The notes beneath the pieces were generated by a model, which saw only the letters and a program-made list of their open reading frames with translations, made no database searches and was not told the DNA's origin. From an uncultured bacterium (GTDB taxonomy: Bacteria; Desulfobacterota; Desulfovibrionia; Desulfovibrionales; Desulfovibrionaceae): DNA of 19,694 nt. The position numbers and the translations under genes are program-made. Location: assembly GCA_905214305.1 (NCBI GenBank), contig CAJMLK010000050.1, positions 1 through 19,694 on the forward strand. Direction: 5' to 3'. Positions 1 through 6,519 of the stretch are shown here, in pieces (within the stretch, counting starts at the first letter, position 1; the number at the start of each line of letters is the position of its first letter).

Positions 1-4
1 ACGT

Positions 5-36
5 GGAGGGAGACCCTTTTGAAAAAGGGTCCCTCC
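5..36. repeat. Strong intergenic hairpin with C-rich flank
   Basis: Positions 5-10 pair with 31-36 and 13-20 pair with 23-30, leaving a two-base bulge (11-12) and a very short loop at 21-22. A C-rich tract and an AT-rich stretch follow instead of a U-run, so it is not a textbook terminator on the plus strand. From general memory, similar hairpins with a C-rich tail are common between genes in Desulfovibrio genomes, which would make this a dispersed element, but no second copy is seen here. It sits exactly where the amino-terminal part of the following pseudogene should begin. Confidence 0.5.
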
Positions 37-75
37 CCCACGCCCCCACCCCCTAAAACTTTTATCCGTGTTTCA

Positions 76-339
76 ATGTGTTACGAAGGCCTGTCTACTC
101 TGAGGCGGGAGTCCAAAGGCGGAACCGTGGCTGTCAGCACCAATGGCCTGCTGCGTAACAAACTGGACAGAGAATACTTCAAACAGGGTCTGGCCGTTAT
201 GATTGAAACGCTCCGGCCGCAAACCGTCGTCAACTACAGCCAGATGCCGGACGACATTTTCGGGCTGTACTAAGACAGCGGGCTGGAACTTATGGGAATA
301 CCGCATTACGCATTTTTTGTTCGCAAGGAGGCTGCATGA
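76..339 (+). pseudogene. DUF4417-like protein, decayed carboxy-terminal remnant
   Basis: The translated segment with GGTVAVSTNG, then REYFKQGLAVMIETL and LRPQTVVNY, resembles the carboxy-terminal half of DUF4417 proteins, a family of unknown function common on phages and plasmids; this is recognition from memory, not a search. The frame is interrupted by TAA at 271-273, where AAA (Lys) would be one base away. It then continues open in the same frame for 21 sensible codons to a TGA at 337-339, which overlaps the next start codon. The amino-terminal half is missing: upstream of about position 76 the frame runs into the C-rich flank of the hairpin at 5-36. I read this as a gene that lost its front end and then acquired a nonsense mutation. 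A sequencing error at the TAA cannot be excluded. Confidence 0.55.
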
Positions 340-680
340 TGGGTGGTGGACGTGGTGGCGGATTTTTTACGGAAACACATGGCTGGCGGGCCTCAGAAGC
401 CTTTGCCAAGGGTACGCTGCTTGCGGCGGCCGCCCAGAACACGGCTACGGACGCTGGCAGCACCTCCGGCGGCATGCTTGACTCCTTGCGCCCGTGGTGG
501 TCTTACCCCTATGGGCATCCGGAAAAAACAAAAAACATTAAGCTGTTACAGGGGCTTGTGAAATCTGGAGCGGAGCCATTATCAAGTGGCTTTAGAAATC
601 TTTTTGATCCGGAGCTAGCTATAATAAAATACGGTGCTAGATTACTCAAAGAAGCAACCACCAGAGGCAAAAAACAGTAA
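336..680 (+). CDS. Small glycine-rich hypothetical protein, compositionally chimeric
   Basis: A 114-residue protein I do not recognise. AAGGAGG at 325-331 is a near-perfect ribosome binding site; ATG codons at 336 and 339 both fit (spacing 4 and 7), and the first overlaps the stop of the DUF4417 remnant, so the two were probably translationally coupled. The amino end is a glycine-rich stretch (MMGGGRGGGFF) followed by an Ala/Thr/Ser/Gly-rich region. From about residue 60 the DNA becomes clearly AT-rich and the protein turns Lys/Leu-rich. No signal peptide or membrane helix is evident. The abrupt change of composition suggests an exchanged 3' half, as seen in modular toxins, but no toxin motif is visible, so the function is unknown. 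A strong terminator follows at 710-750. Confidence 0.5.
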   Translation: MMGGGRGGGFFTETHGWRASEAFAKGTLLAAAAQNTATDAGSTSGGMLDSLRPWWSYPYGHPEKTKNIKLLQGLVKSGAEPLSSGFRNLFDPELAIIKYGARLLKEATTRGKKQ

Positions 681-709
681 AAACAAATAACATAGTATGA
701 TTGCACATA

Positions 710-750
710 AAGGCCAAGTAATAGCGGCAACCCAGCTATTGCTTGGTCTT
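710..750. terminator. Bidirectional intrinsic terminator between convergent genes
   Basis: The arm at 714-725 pairs with 735-746 over 12 positions with one G-U pair, around a nine-base loop, and the stem can extend outward. A T-rich tract follows on the plus strand (749-765). It ends transcription of the 336-680 ORF. The stop codon of the convergent minus-strand gene lies inside the hairpin at 736-738, so the structure probably serves both sides. Confidence 0.8.
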
Positions 751-1176
751 TATCTTTTTATATTTATTAATATATTTTCCAGAAAAGAAATATGCACTCA
801 ATATAAAGTATAAATAAATTACTGACGCCAGAAATCCGTGATCAATAGGAACAAGACGGTCTTTTTTGAACCAAAAAACATTGTCCACCGAGCCGGGCAC
901 TTCGGAAAAGTTCGTTTTATCCGTACCGCCAATAAAGTTTAACAACATCATAATTGCGCAATATGACAATATAAAGTTAACAGCTATCTCCAGAATTTTC
1001 TTGTAAAAAAAACTTGCCGCAAGAGCAATGCCCACAAATATCCGTATACATTCCGTTATGATCACATAGGCAAACGACGCCTGTTCCCAATGCCCGCCAT
1101 ACCGCCATATAAAATGGTCAATGATAACAAAGAGCAACAGTACTATCCTGTGGCGATTATCAACAGAGATACGCAT
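736..1176 (-). CDS. Four-helix membrane protein, tandem copy A
   Basis: A 146-residue integral membrane protein of a family I do not recognise. Hydrophobic segments lie at about residues 11-25, 34-58, 61-83 and 114-132. Positive charges near the start (RHR), after helix 2 (KK) and at the lysine-rich tail suggest both ends are cytoplasmic, putting the loop at about 84-113 in the periplasm. I chose the ATG at 1174-1176 because GAGG lies eight bases upstream and because the paralogous copy B starts at the same place; an in-frame start at 1209 lacks this. The protein is nearly identical to copy B except in residues 84-103. The AT-rich DNA contrasts with the GC-rich neighbours, which fits recent acquisition. 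An immunity or surface-variation role is possible but unproven. Confidence 0.7.
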   Translation of the reverse strand: MRISVDNRHRIVLLLFVIIDHFIWRYGGHWEQASFAYVIITECIRIFVGIALAASFFYKKILEIAVNFILSYCAIMMLLNFIGGTDKTNFSEVPGSVDNVFWFKKDRLVPIDHGFLASVIYLYFILSAYFFSGKYINKYKKIKTKQ

Positions 1177-1779
1177 CGTTAAAGCCTCATGCAGTGTTTG
1201 CAAAATCAATAAAAATCGTCATCACTGTACGTAGCAAATATCATTGCGCTCTGTATATTCCATTTGCTTTCCGCCACATGAAGCCGAAAGCAGTCAACCG
1301 CACCGTTAAAATACACAAAAAATATAATATTTCATACGTTACTAGTTTTTTGTAATAATATTTTTATTAATATATTTCCCAGAAAAGAAATATGCACTTA
1401 ATATAAAGTATAAATAAATTACTGACGCTAGAAATCCGTGATCAATAGGAACAAGGCGATCTTTTTTAAAAAAAAGAACATTAGGTGTCGCGCCAGGTTG
1501 TGGTACGAATGACATTCCATCACTTGAAGATCCAATAAAATTTAACAACATCATAATTGCGCAATATGACAATATAAAATTAACAGTTATTTCCAGAATC
1601 TTTTTATAAAAAAAACTTGCCACAAGAGCTATACTCACAAAAATGCGTATACATTCCGTTATGATCACATAAGCAAAAGACGCCTGCTCCCAATGCCCGC
1701 CATACCGCCATATAAAATGGTCAATGATAACAAAGAGCAACAGTACTATCCTGTGGCGATTATCAACAGAGATGGGCAT
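746..1779 (-). repeat. Tandem gene duplication with one diverged segment
   Basis: The DNA of 746-1176 and 1354-1779 matches almost base for base, including the ribosome binding site, apart from the loop-coding blocks 868-927 and 1468-1530, which do not align. The 165 bp between the copies is AT-rich and holds no gene I can support. Confidence 0.85.
1342..1779 (-). CDS. Four-helix membrane protein, tandem copy B
   Basis: A 145-residue paralogue of copy A with the same predicted topology (four helices, both ends cytoplasmic). The first 83 residues differ from copy A at only a few positions (for example Pro2, Ser49, Val53 and Thr65), and the region from KKDRLVPIDH through helix 4 is identical up to the last residues. 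Residues 84-104 are unrelated in sequence to copy A. GAGG lies just upstream of the ATG. The start is only 17 bp after the stop of the upstream minus-strand secreted protein gene, so it is probably transcribed from that operon; copy A follows after a 165 bp gap. Function unknown. Confidence 0.7.
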   Translation of the reverse strand: MPISVDNRHRIVLLLFVIIDHFIWRYGGHWEQASFAYVIITECIRIFVSIALVASFFYKKILEITVNFILSYCAIMMLLNFIGSSSDGMSFVPQPGATPNVLFFKKDRLVPIDHGFLASVIYLYFILSAYFFSGKYINKNIITKN

Positions 1780-1796
1780 CTAAGCCTCGGGTTGGT

Positions 1797-2480
1797 TTAT
1801 TGTATACTGCGGCTTTCGTCGGCTACCTGCCCCATAAGGGCTTCAAGGTTTTCAACAGCAACCAGCCGTCCGGCGCTGTTGCCGCCAAAACTTACACGCC
1901 CGGTCACCCGATAGCTTTCACCATTGCCGTGGTCATACACCGTAAACGGAACCAGCCAGTCGCCGTTCTTGGCGCGGGCTTCCCCCACCTGCCGAACTTC
2001 CTTGCGGCCTGTGGAGGCATCGGCAAAAAGCGGAGCCAGCACACCCTGAGCGGCACGGCCCTCAACCTTGCGCCCGGCAAAAGCCCCGGAACTTATGCCG
2101 TTCATGACAAAAGCGCGGGATTCGCTCAGCAGCACCGAACGCACGGTGGCATTGCCCTGCTCGCCGGGCGCGGCCTGAGCAAACAGAATCGCCAGCATGG
2201 GCGGCAGTTCTTCCGCCACCCTGGGGTCCCGCGCCTGCTGTACAAAGATATCAAGGGCTGAGGTCAGAATCGCATCCACATCCACAAGTCTTTCAAAGGC
2301 TGCGGCGTCGGCCCTGTCCACGGCCTGCCCGATCTCCGTCACGCACTGACGCGCGCCGGAAGCCGTCCCCGCCGCAACGACAGGCCCGACAAGAAAAAAC
2401 AGCAATAAAAAAACTGCGGACAGCGGCAAAGTGGCGGCCCGTGCCGCCGCGCTGCTGCCGGAACGGACAACATTCAGCAT
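1797..2480 (-). CDS. Secreted protein of unknown function
   Basis: A 227-residue protein. Residues 1-36 form a signal peptide: Arg residues near the start, a long hydrophobic core (PLSAVFLLLFFLVGPVV) and an Ala-rich cleavage region. The mature part is predicted helical with the run AVDRADAAAFERLVDVDAIL, then a GDWLVPFTVYD segment and a carboxy-terminal beta-rich end. The layout (duplication-like helices around a VD motif) loosely recalls DUF2939-type periplasmic proteins, but I would not assign a family. The ATG at 2478-2480 overlaps the cobU stop by seven bases and is preceded by GGAGG, so translation is coupled to cobU. An upstream in-frame start would lie inside cobU without a ribosome site. 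Location: periplasm. Confidence 0.7.
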   Translation of the reverse strand: MLNVVRSGSSAAARAATLPLSAVFLLLFFLVGPVVAAGTASGARQCVTEIGQAVDRADAAAFERLVDVDAILTSALDIFVQQARDPRVAEELPPMLAILFAQAAPGEQGNATVRSVLLSESRAFVMNGISSGAFAGRKVEGRAAQGVLAPLFADASTGRKEVRQVGEARAKNGDWLVPFTVYDHGNGESYRVTGRVSFGGNSAGRLVAVENLEALMGQVADESRSIQ

Positions 2481-3232
2481 AATTCCTCCGGCAGTGCTCC
2501 CTTGAGAGACAGGGGCAGGCCGCAACTGACAAAGACAACATGACGGCAGGCACGCGCCAGTTCCTGATTGGCCAGACCCAGAACGTCATTGAAGGTCCGC
2601 GCCAAAGGCGACATGGGTACAAGGCCCAGACCCGTTTCGGCACTGACCACCGCCACAGGCAAAGGGGGCGCTGCCAGCCGCTCACCAAGGGCCGACACCT
2701 TATGTAAAATATCTTTCTGACCCAGATCACAGGCCAACAGATTGGCGATCCACAAACTTATGCAATCCAGCAGAATAACACCGGGCTGCAGGGCCGCTTG
2801 CCCAACGGCCTGCCGGGCAGCCCCCCGGTCAGGCTGTGCGCCAGACTGCACACTGCCCTGCACATCATGACATACTCCGGGCAGGTCAGGGGCGGGCGCG
2901 TTGTCCCAAGGCCCGGCGGTCATGCGAGATGGCACAGCGGACATATCAGCAGGCAGGCCGCCGCACGTGCCCGCAGTCGTCTCGCCCGCATGCGCAATAT
3001 CCGTAAAAATGCGGTCAAAAACGCCCGCAAGTTCCAGCGGCTCTTCAAGGCATTGCCAGCCCGGCCCGCGCATGGCCTGATGTCGGGCCACGCGCCGGTT
3101 CATTTCTTCATCTTCCGCCCGGCAGGTCGCCAGATACAGCCGCTGTGGAGCCACGGCCTCGGCCCAGCGCTGGGCCATGCCGCTTTTTCCGCTGCGCGTG
3201 CCACCCACAAAAAAAACGCACGGGGCACTCAA
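2474..3232 (-). CDS. cobU: Adenosylcobinamide kinase / adenosylcobinamide-phosphate guanylyltransferase
   Basis: CobU/CobP phosphorylates adenosylcobinamide and then transfers GMP to it, activating the corrin ring for attachment of the lower ligand in cobalamin assembly. Visible motifs are the P-loop GGTRSGKS (residues 10-17), DEEMNRRVARHQAMR with His51 at the position that is guanylylated in the family, LDCISLWIANLL, VSAETGLGLVPMSPLARTF, and a closing CGLPLSLKG. The protein is 252 residues against about 180 usual. The excess is a low-complexity block at about residues 78-148 between the helix after His51 and the LDC strand. The start is TTG (3230-3232), overlapping the TGA of the upstream gene. 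No other cobalamin gene is in the window. Confidence 0.93.
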   Translation of the reverse strand: MSAPCVFFVGGTRSGKSGMAQRWAEAVAPQRLYLATCRAEDEEMNRRVARHQAMRGPGWQCLEEPLELAGVFDRIFTDIAHAGETTAGTCGGLPADMSAVPSRMTAGPWDNAPAPDLPGVCHDVQGSVQSGAQPDRGAARQAVGQAALQPGVILLDCISLWIANLLACDLGQKDILHKVSALGERLAAPPLPVAVVSAETGLGLVPMSPLARTFNDVLGLANQELARACRHVVFVSCGLPLSLKGALPEELC

Positions 3233-4680
3233 CGTCCCTGACCGCCCACCTGAACGGGTGCGCCCACGGTCTCGGGCCGCGCCGGAGGCGGCGTAAGAGC
3301 CGGAGAAGCATGCGGCGCAGTGGAAGCTGCCGGGGCCTGAAGCGCAGGAACAGCTGACGGCGCGGCTGACGGCGCGGCTGACGGTGCAGGGGACGGAAAA
3401 GCTCCAGCAGGCAGGCCGCGATCAGGTTCCACTGACGGCGCACCTCCCTGTATTCCCGGCTGTACTCCCGTTTCCGGCGCGCGAACCGTAGCGGCCGCAG
3501 GCGTGCCTGTGGCAGCCTGGGCGCAGCGCCGGGCAAGGTCGCGCATGACGCCAGCCGAAGTCCGCACGGCACTCATGGCCTGCGGGTCCTGCTTGAGGCG
3601 GCGATCCACCCAGCGCGCGACAAAAACGAGTTCGTCATCATCCATGGCCTGACCGACGCCACGGCGTATGGCGCTTACCAGCGCCCGCTGCGCTGTGGAC
3701 TGATCTTCCAGCGCCCGCCGGAAACGCGCGCCAAGGCCGTCCACACGCAGTTGGGCCGTGCCGAGCTGCGACTGCGAAGCGCCGGATTCGCGCAACTGGT
3801 CATAGTCAAACACGGCTTCGGCCATCTGCCCGTTTATTTCCACCGCATTGCGCGCCGCCGCATCCACCTGCCGCAAGCGGGCATCCAGATCAGGCATGGC
3901 TGCCACGCCTTCCAGCGCTCCGGCCAGCATCACAAAGCGGCCCGCAAGCGCCATTTCAAGCTGATGCGTCTGCTCGGTGCTAAAGTCCCGCGCGCGCGCC
4001 TCGCGGGCGAGGGCTTCCATAAAACGGTCCACATACAGGCTGTAAAGCCCCTGCACCATTGTGGGATGAAACGCATAACGCAGCAGGGCGGCCCTGCCAC
4101 CGGCATCGCTTTCACCAAGGCCGGTAAGCCTGGAGCCGAAGCGCTGGTTCACGCTCTGCACCGAGGCATTGAGCGTTCCGCCCCGTGGGCCGGGCTTGAA
4201 GCGCGAAACAAGATAGGCCGCCAGACTTTCCACAAACTGCGGGCGCACGCGGCTGTCTTCGGTAACGCGCGGCCCGGGCTGTGCGGGCATGTCCGCCCCG
4301 GCAAGAGGCGCACCCGTACTGCCCTGCGCGGGCATGTCCGAAGACGAAGCCACACTGCCCTGCACGTTCTGCCCGGCCAGTGTGCCGGGAGCCGTATAGG
4401 GATTGGTTACCGCAGGTGGCGGAGGCGGCGGAGCATCGCGCAACACGCCGCTCACCCCTGCCAGCGGTGTACCGCTTGTGGCATTGTCGATGACGGCGGC
4501 TGCCTGTTCGCGCCATTGGTCGCGCGTATTTTTGTCCCGCGTGAGCCAGAACGCCGCGCCGCCCACAAGCAGCACGGCCAGCAGGGCCAGAATAATCGCC
4601 TTGCGTCCGCCCTTGCCCGGGGACGGCTCCGGCAGATTGACTATGCCCGGCACGCCGGGCTGTTTTTTATCCAGTTTCAT
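3229..4680 (-). CDS. Membrane-anchored Ala/Pro-rich protein of unknown function
   Basis: A 483-residue protein I do not recognise. One membrane helix lies at about residues 28-46 after a basic cytoplasmic start, so the bulk should be periplasmic. It is followed by a proline-rich linker containing a run of six prolines, a helical middle region at about 150-400 rich in Arg, Glu, Ala and Gln, and a disordered Ala/Pro/Ser tail with SAAP repeats. I chose the ATG at 4678-4680 because AAAGGAG sits six bases upstream; an in-frame start at 4719 has no such site. It is the first gene of the minus-strand operon leading into cobU through a stop/start overlap. The overall plan (single anchor, flexible linker, helical domain) suggests an envelope or scaffold role, by inference only. 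Confidence 0.7.
   Translation of the reverse strand: MKLDKKQPGVPGIVNLPEPSPGKGGRKAIILALLAVLLVGGAAFWLTRDKNTRDQWREQAAAVIDNATSGTPLAGVSGVLRDAPPPPPPAVTNPYTAPGTLAGQNVQGSVASSSDMPAQGSTGAPLAGADMPAQPGPRVTEDSRVRPQFVESLAAYLVSRFKPGPRGGTLNASVQSVNQRFGSRLTGLGESDAGGRAALLRYAFHPTMVQGLYSLYVDRFMEALAREARARDFSTEQTHQLEMALAGRFVMLAGALEGVAAMPDLDARLRQVDAAARNAVEINGQMAEAVFDYDQLRESGASQSQLGTAQLRVDGLGARFRRALEDQSTAQRALVSAIRRGVGQAMDDDELVFVARWVDRRLKQDPQAMSAVRTSAGVMRDLARRCAQAATGTPAAATVRAPETGVQPGIQGGAPSVEPDRGLPAGAFPSPAPSAAPSAAPSAVPALQAPAASTAPHASPALTPPPARPETVGAPVQVGGQGR
3354..3389 (-). repeat. Three 12-bp units encoding SAAP repeats
   Basis: CTGACGGCGCGG occurs twice in succession, followed by a third unit with two changes. On the coding strand each unit gives four residues of the Ser-Ala-Ala-Pro type in the disordered tail of the membrane-anchored protein. 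In-frame repeats of this kind can change copy number by slippage without breaking the frame. Confidence 0.8.
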
Positions 4681-4905
4681 GCGCAACTCCTTTACGGCGG
4701 CGCGCAGAGCGTTATACATGTAAAGCAGGAAGTCCCGCCAAAAAGTACAGGGCGAACACGGCTTTCCTGTGGCGCTCGAACCGCTTGGCCGATGCTAGCA
4801 TCGCTTTATGGGCCTGTGAAGACTTTTTCCAGACATGAGGCTGCCGTGCAACTGACGCGGCTGTGTGCCCGGTGCGTGCAGCCGCCGCGAGGCTCTGGCC
4901 GCACA
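4681..4905. other. Divergent intergenic region, little visible
   Basis: This stretch separates the minus-strand operon from thiD. It holds the ribosome binding site of the minus-strand gene at its left edge and a perfect 12-bp palindrome, GATGCTAGCATC, at 4791-4802 that could be an operator. I could not pick a minus-strand promoter with confidence, and I see no gene. Confidence 0.4.
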
Positions 4906-4934
4906 TTGCATCAGACCACAGGGAAGGCTATAGT
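4906..4934 (+). promoter_or_regulatory. Sigma-70 type promoter of thiD
   Basis: TTGCAT (4906-4911) and TATAGT (4929-4934) are separated by exactly 17 bases, giving an expected transcript start near 4941 and a leader of about 30 bases before the thiD ATG. The leader is too short for a thiamine (TPP) riboswitch, and none is seen. Confidence 0.6.
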
Positions 4935-4970
4935 ACGCCCGGCTCACTAAAATCATACACAGAGGGCAAG

Positions 4971-5771
4971 ATGCTGACTCCTCCCAACGTACTGACAATC
5001 GCCGGTTCCGATTCCGGCGGCGGCGCGGGCATTCAGGCCGACCTGAAAACCATCATGGCTATGGGCGGCTATGGCATGAGCGTCATCGCCGCGCTCACTG
5101 CACAGAACGGCCTGGGCGTCACGGGCATACACGCCCCGGACCCGGATTTTGTCGCCCTTCAACTCTGCACCGTACTTGACGGTTTTCCTGTGGCTGCCGC
5201 GAAAACAGGCATGCTGTTTTCAGCGCCCATCATCAAGGCCATTGCCCCCCTGTTGCGCAATCGCGATTTTCCGCTTGTGGTTGACCCGGTTTCCATAAGC
5301 CAGAGCGGCAGCGTGCTTTTGCAGGAAGACGCGGTCAACGCGCTGGTGCAGGAGATTCTGCCCGGCTGCGACCTGCTGACGCCCAACAGGCCGGAAGCGG
5401 AAATGCTCACCAACATGAACATCGAAAATCTTGACGATGCCGCCGCTGCCGGTGAAAAGCTGCTGCAGATGGGCGCACGGGCCGTTCTTATCAAGGGTGG
5501 CCATATGGAAAGCAATGTGGTTGTTACCGACTGCCTGTGTGTGGAGGGCGAGGCTCCCAGACACCTGCCGCAGGCCAAGGTAGAAACGGTCAACAATCAC
5601 GGCACGGGCTGCACCCTTTCGGCCGCCATTGCCACAGGTCTTGGCAAGGGGCTGCCCCTGCTGGTGGCGGTGACACGCGCCCAGGAATTCCTTAACCTTG
5701 CCCTGCGCCGCAGCTACAGCCCCGGCAGCGGGTGCGGGCCGGTCAACCACTCGGCCGGGCTGAACCTTTAG
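4971..5771 (+). CDS. thiD: Hydroxymethylpyrimidine / phosphomethylpyrimidine kinase
   Basis: ThiD phosphorylates the pyrimidine precursor HMP and then HMP-phosphate, supplying the pyrophosphate for thiamine phosphate synthesis in the cytoplasm. The 266-residue protein has the usual ribokinase-fold marks: AGSDSGGGAGIQAD (11-24), ALTAQN (41-46), AKTGML (77-82), VVDPV (103-107), LTPNRPEAE (136-144), IKGGH (174-178) and the anion hole NNHGTGC ending at Cys214. The start at 4971 has GAGGG a few bases upstream and matches the family amino end; the frame is open further upstream but crosses the promoter. It stands alone, with no other thi gene nearby. Confidence 0.96.
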   Translation: MLTPPNVLTIAGSDSGGGAGIQADLKTIMAMGGYGMSVIAALTAQNGLGVTGIHAPDPDFVALQLCTVLDGFPVAAAKTGMLFSAPIIKAIAPLLRNRDFPLVVDPVSISQSGSVLLQEDAVNALVQEILPGCDLLTPNRPEAEMLTNMNIENLDDAAAAGEKLLQMGARAVLIKGGHMESNVVVTDCLCVEGEAPRHLPQAKVETVNNHGTGCTLSAAIATGLGKGLPLLVAVTRAQEFLNLALRRSYSPGSGCGPVNHSAGLNL

Positions 5772-5779
5772 GCATTTTC

Positions 5780-5917
5780 GTATTGAGAATATCCATTCTC
5801 AATACTTCCAGGGCGCCCGCCCCGGCGTTTAACCACGCAGTTGAACTGCGCCTGCGCCTCTGCGGCGGGCGTCTGCCCCGCATCCGCCAGAGCAGTTTCA
5901 AAGTGAAATTGCTCCGG
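5780..5917 (+). repeat. Dispersed structured intergenic repeat, copy 1
   Basis: About 138 bp matching the reverse complement of 8760-8897 at roughly four of five positions by hand alignment. It contains three stem-loops: a perfect 11-bp stem (5780-5790 with 5795-5805, loop ATCC), a central hairpin of CGCAG with CTGCG around TTGAA, and an end hairpin of about ten pairs (GAGCA...TGCTC on the minus strand). It begins nine bases after the thiD stop. The first stem could help end thiD transcription, but there is no U-run. Confidence 0.85.
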
Positions 5918-6001
5918 GGCAACAGCGCCTGACCATAAGGCAACAGCAAACCGCGTTTTTTGCACCATGACCACACAAGGCCGGTGCATCTCGCCCTGAC
6001 A

Positions 6002-6030
6002 GCAAACAGCGGGCTTGGCCCGCTGTTTGC
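6002..6030. other. Perfect 13-bp hairpin before fliJ
   Basis: GCAAACAGCGGGC (6002-6014) pairs completely with 6018-6030 around a three-base loop TTG. No U-run follows on either strand, so it is a poor intrinsic terminator. Its right arm coincides with the sigma-54 promoter element, so the symmetry may simply reflect a terminator arm and promoter sharing bases, or a regulatory structure. Confidence 0.75.
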
Positions 6031-6031
6031 A
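6016..6031 (+). promoter_or_regulatory. Probable sigma-54 promoter of the fliJ cluster
   Basis: TGGCCCGCTGTTTGCA fits the sigma-54 pattern TGGCACG-N4-TTGCW with one mismatch, and the invariant GG and GC are spaced exactly right. The predicted transcript start near 6042 is about 40 bases before the fliJ start. Flagellar genes of many polar-flagellated proteobacteria use sigma-54, which fits the gene content. No activator site was identified. Confidence 0.6.
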
Positions 6032-6081
6032 ATATATCGAGGCAGATGCCCCAAGGGCGTCAAAATCAAGGCGGTGTGCGT

Positions 6082-6519
6082 GTGGCCTTTCATTTCAAAA
6101 TGCAAAAAGTTCTGGACTACCGGGAACAGCTGGAAGAAGAAGCCAAGGTAAACCTGGCCGTTCAGCAGGCCCGGCTGGCCGAGGCCCGCGAACGTCTCGA
6201 GCACATCAGGGAAGAGCTGCGGCAGGCCGAAGACAACCTTATGAGCGCGGCCCTTATGGATGCGCCCGAGCGCTGGCTGCGCGAACAGTATGCCAAGGGG
6301 CTGCGGGCCGACGCCGCCCACGAAGCCATCCAGGTGCGCATGCTGGAGCAGCTGGCCGAAGAGGCCCGCCAATTGCTGGCCGCCCGTGCCATTGACAAAA
6401 AATTGCTGGAAAAACTCAAGGAAAGGCAAAAGCAGCACCATGTTCGCGAGGAACAACTCAAGGAGCAACGCATAAATGACGAAACAGCCACACTCCGCTA
6501 CAAAGCTCCGACTTTCTAA
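6082..6519 (+). CDS. fliJ: Flagellar export protein FliJ
   Basis: FliJ is the soluble coiled-coil stalk of the flagellar type III export ATPase; it sits in the FliI ring and contacts the FlhA export gate. The 145-residue product is nearly all charged heptad-like helix: FHFKMQKVLDYREQLEEEA at the start, typical of the family, then long Glu/Arg/Leu/Gln stretches. Length matches the usual 147 or so. I chose the GTG at 6082-6084, seven bases after AAGGCGG; GTG at 6076 and ATG at 6046 are in frame but less well placed. The gene overlaps the next by 44 bp. No other export gene is nearby, so it is detached from the main flagellar operons. Confidence 0.85.
   Translation: MAFHFKMQKVLDYREQLEEEAKVNLAVQQARLAEARERLEHIREELRQAEDNLMSAALMDAPERWLREQYAKGLRADAAHEAIQVRMLEQLAEEARQLLAARAIDKKLLEKLKERQKQHHVREEQLKEQRINDETATLRYKAPTF

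Noticed and set aside
3751..4950. Long plus-strand open frame of about 400 codons
   Set aside because: It is antisense to the membrane-anchored gene at 3229-4680 and to its upstream region. It is His/Arg-rich with no family resemblance, typical of the shadow of a GC-rich gene.
4935..4970. TPP riboswitch before thiD
   Set aside because: The leader predicted from the promoter is about 30 bases, too short, and no thi-box sequence is seen.
5780..5805. Fur/PerR-type operator reading of the TTGAGAAT...ATTCTCAA palindrome
   Set aside because: The half-site spacing (four bases) does not fit the usual one-base spacing, and both copies lie downstream of genes, not in promoters; it behaves as part of the repeat.
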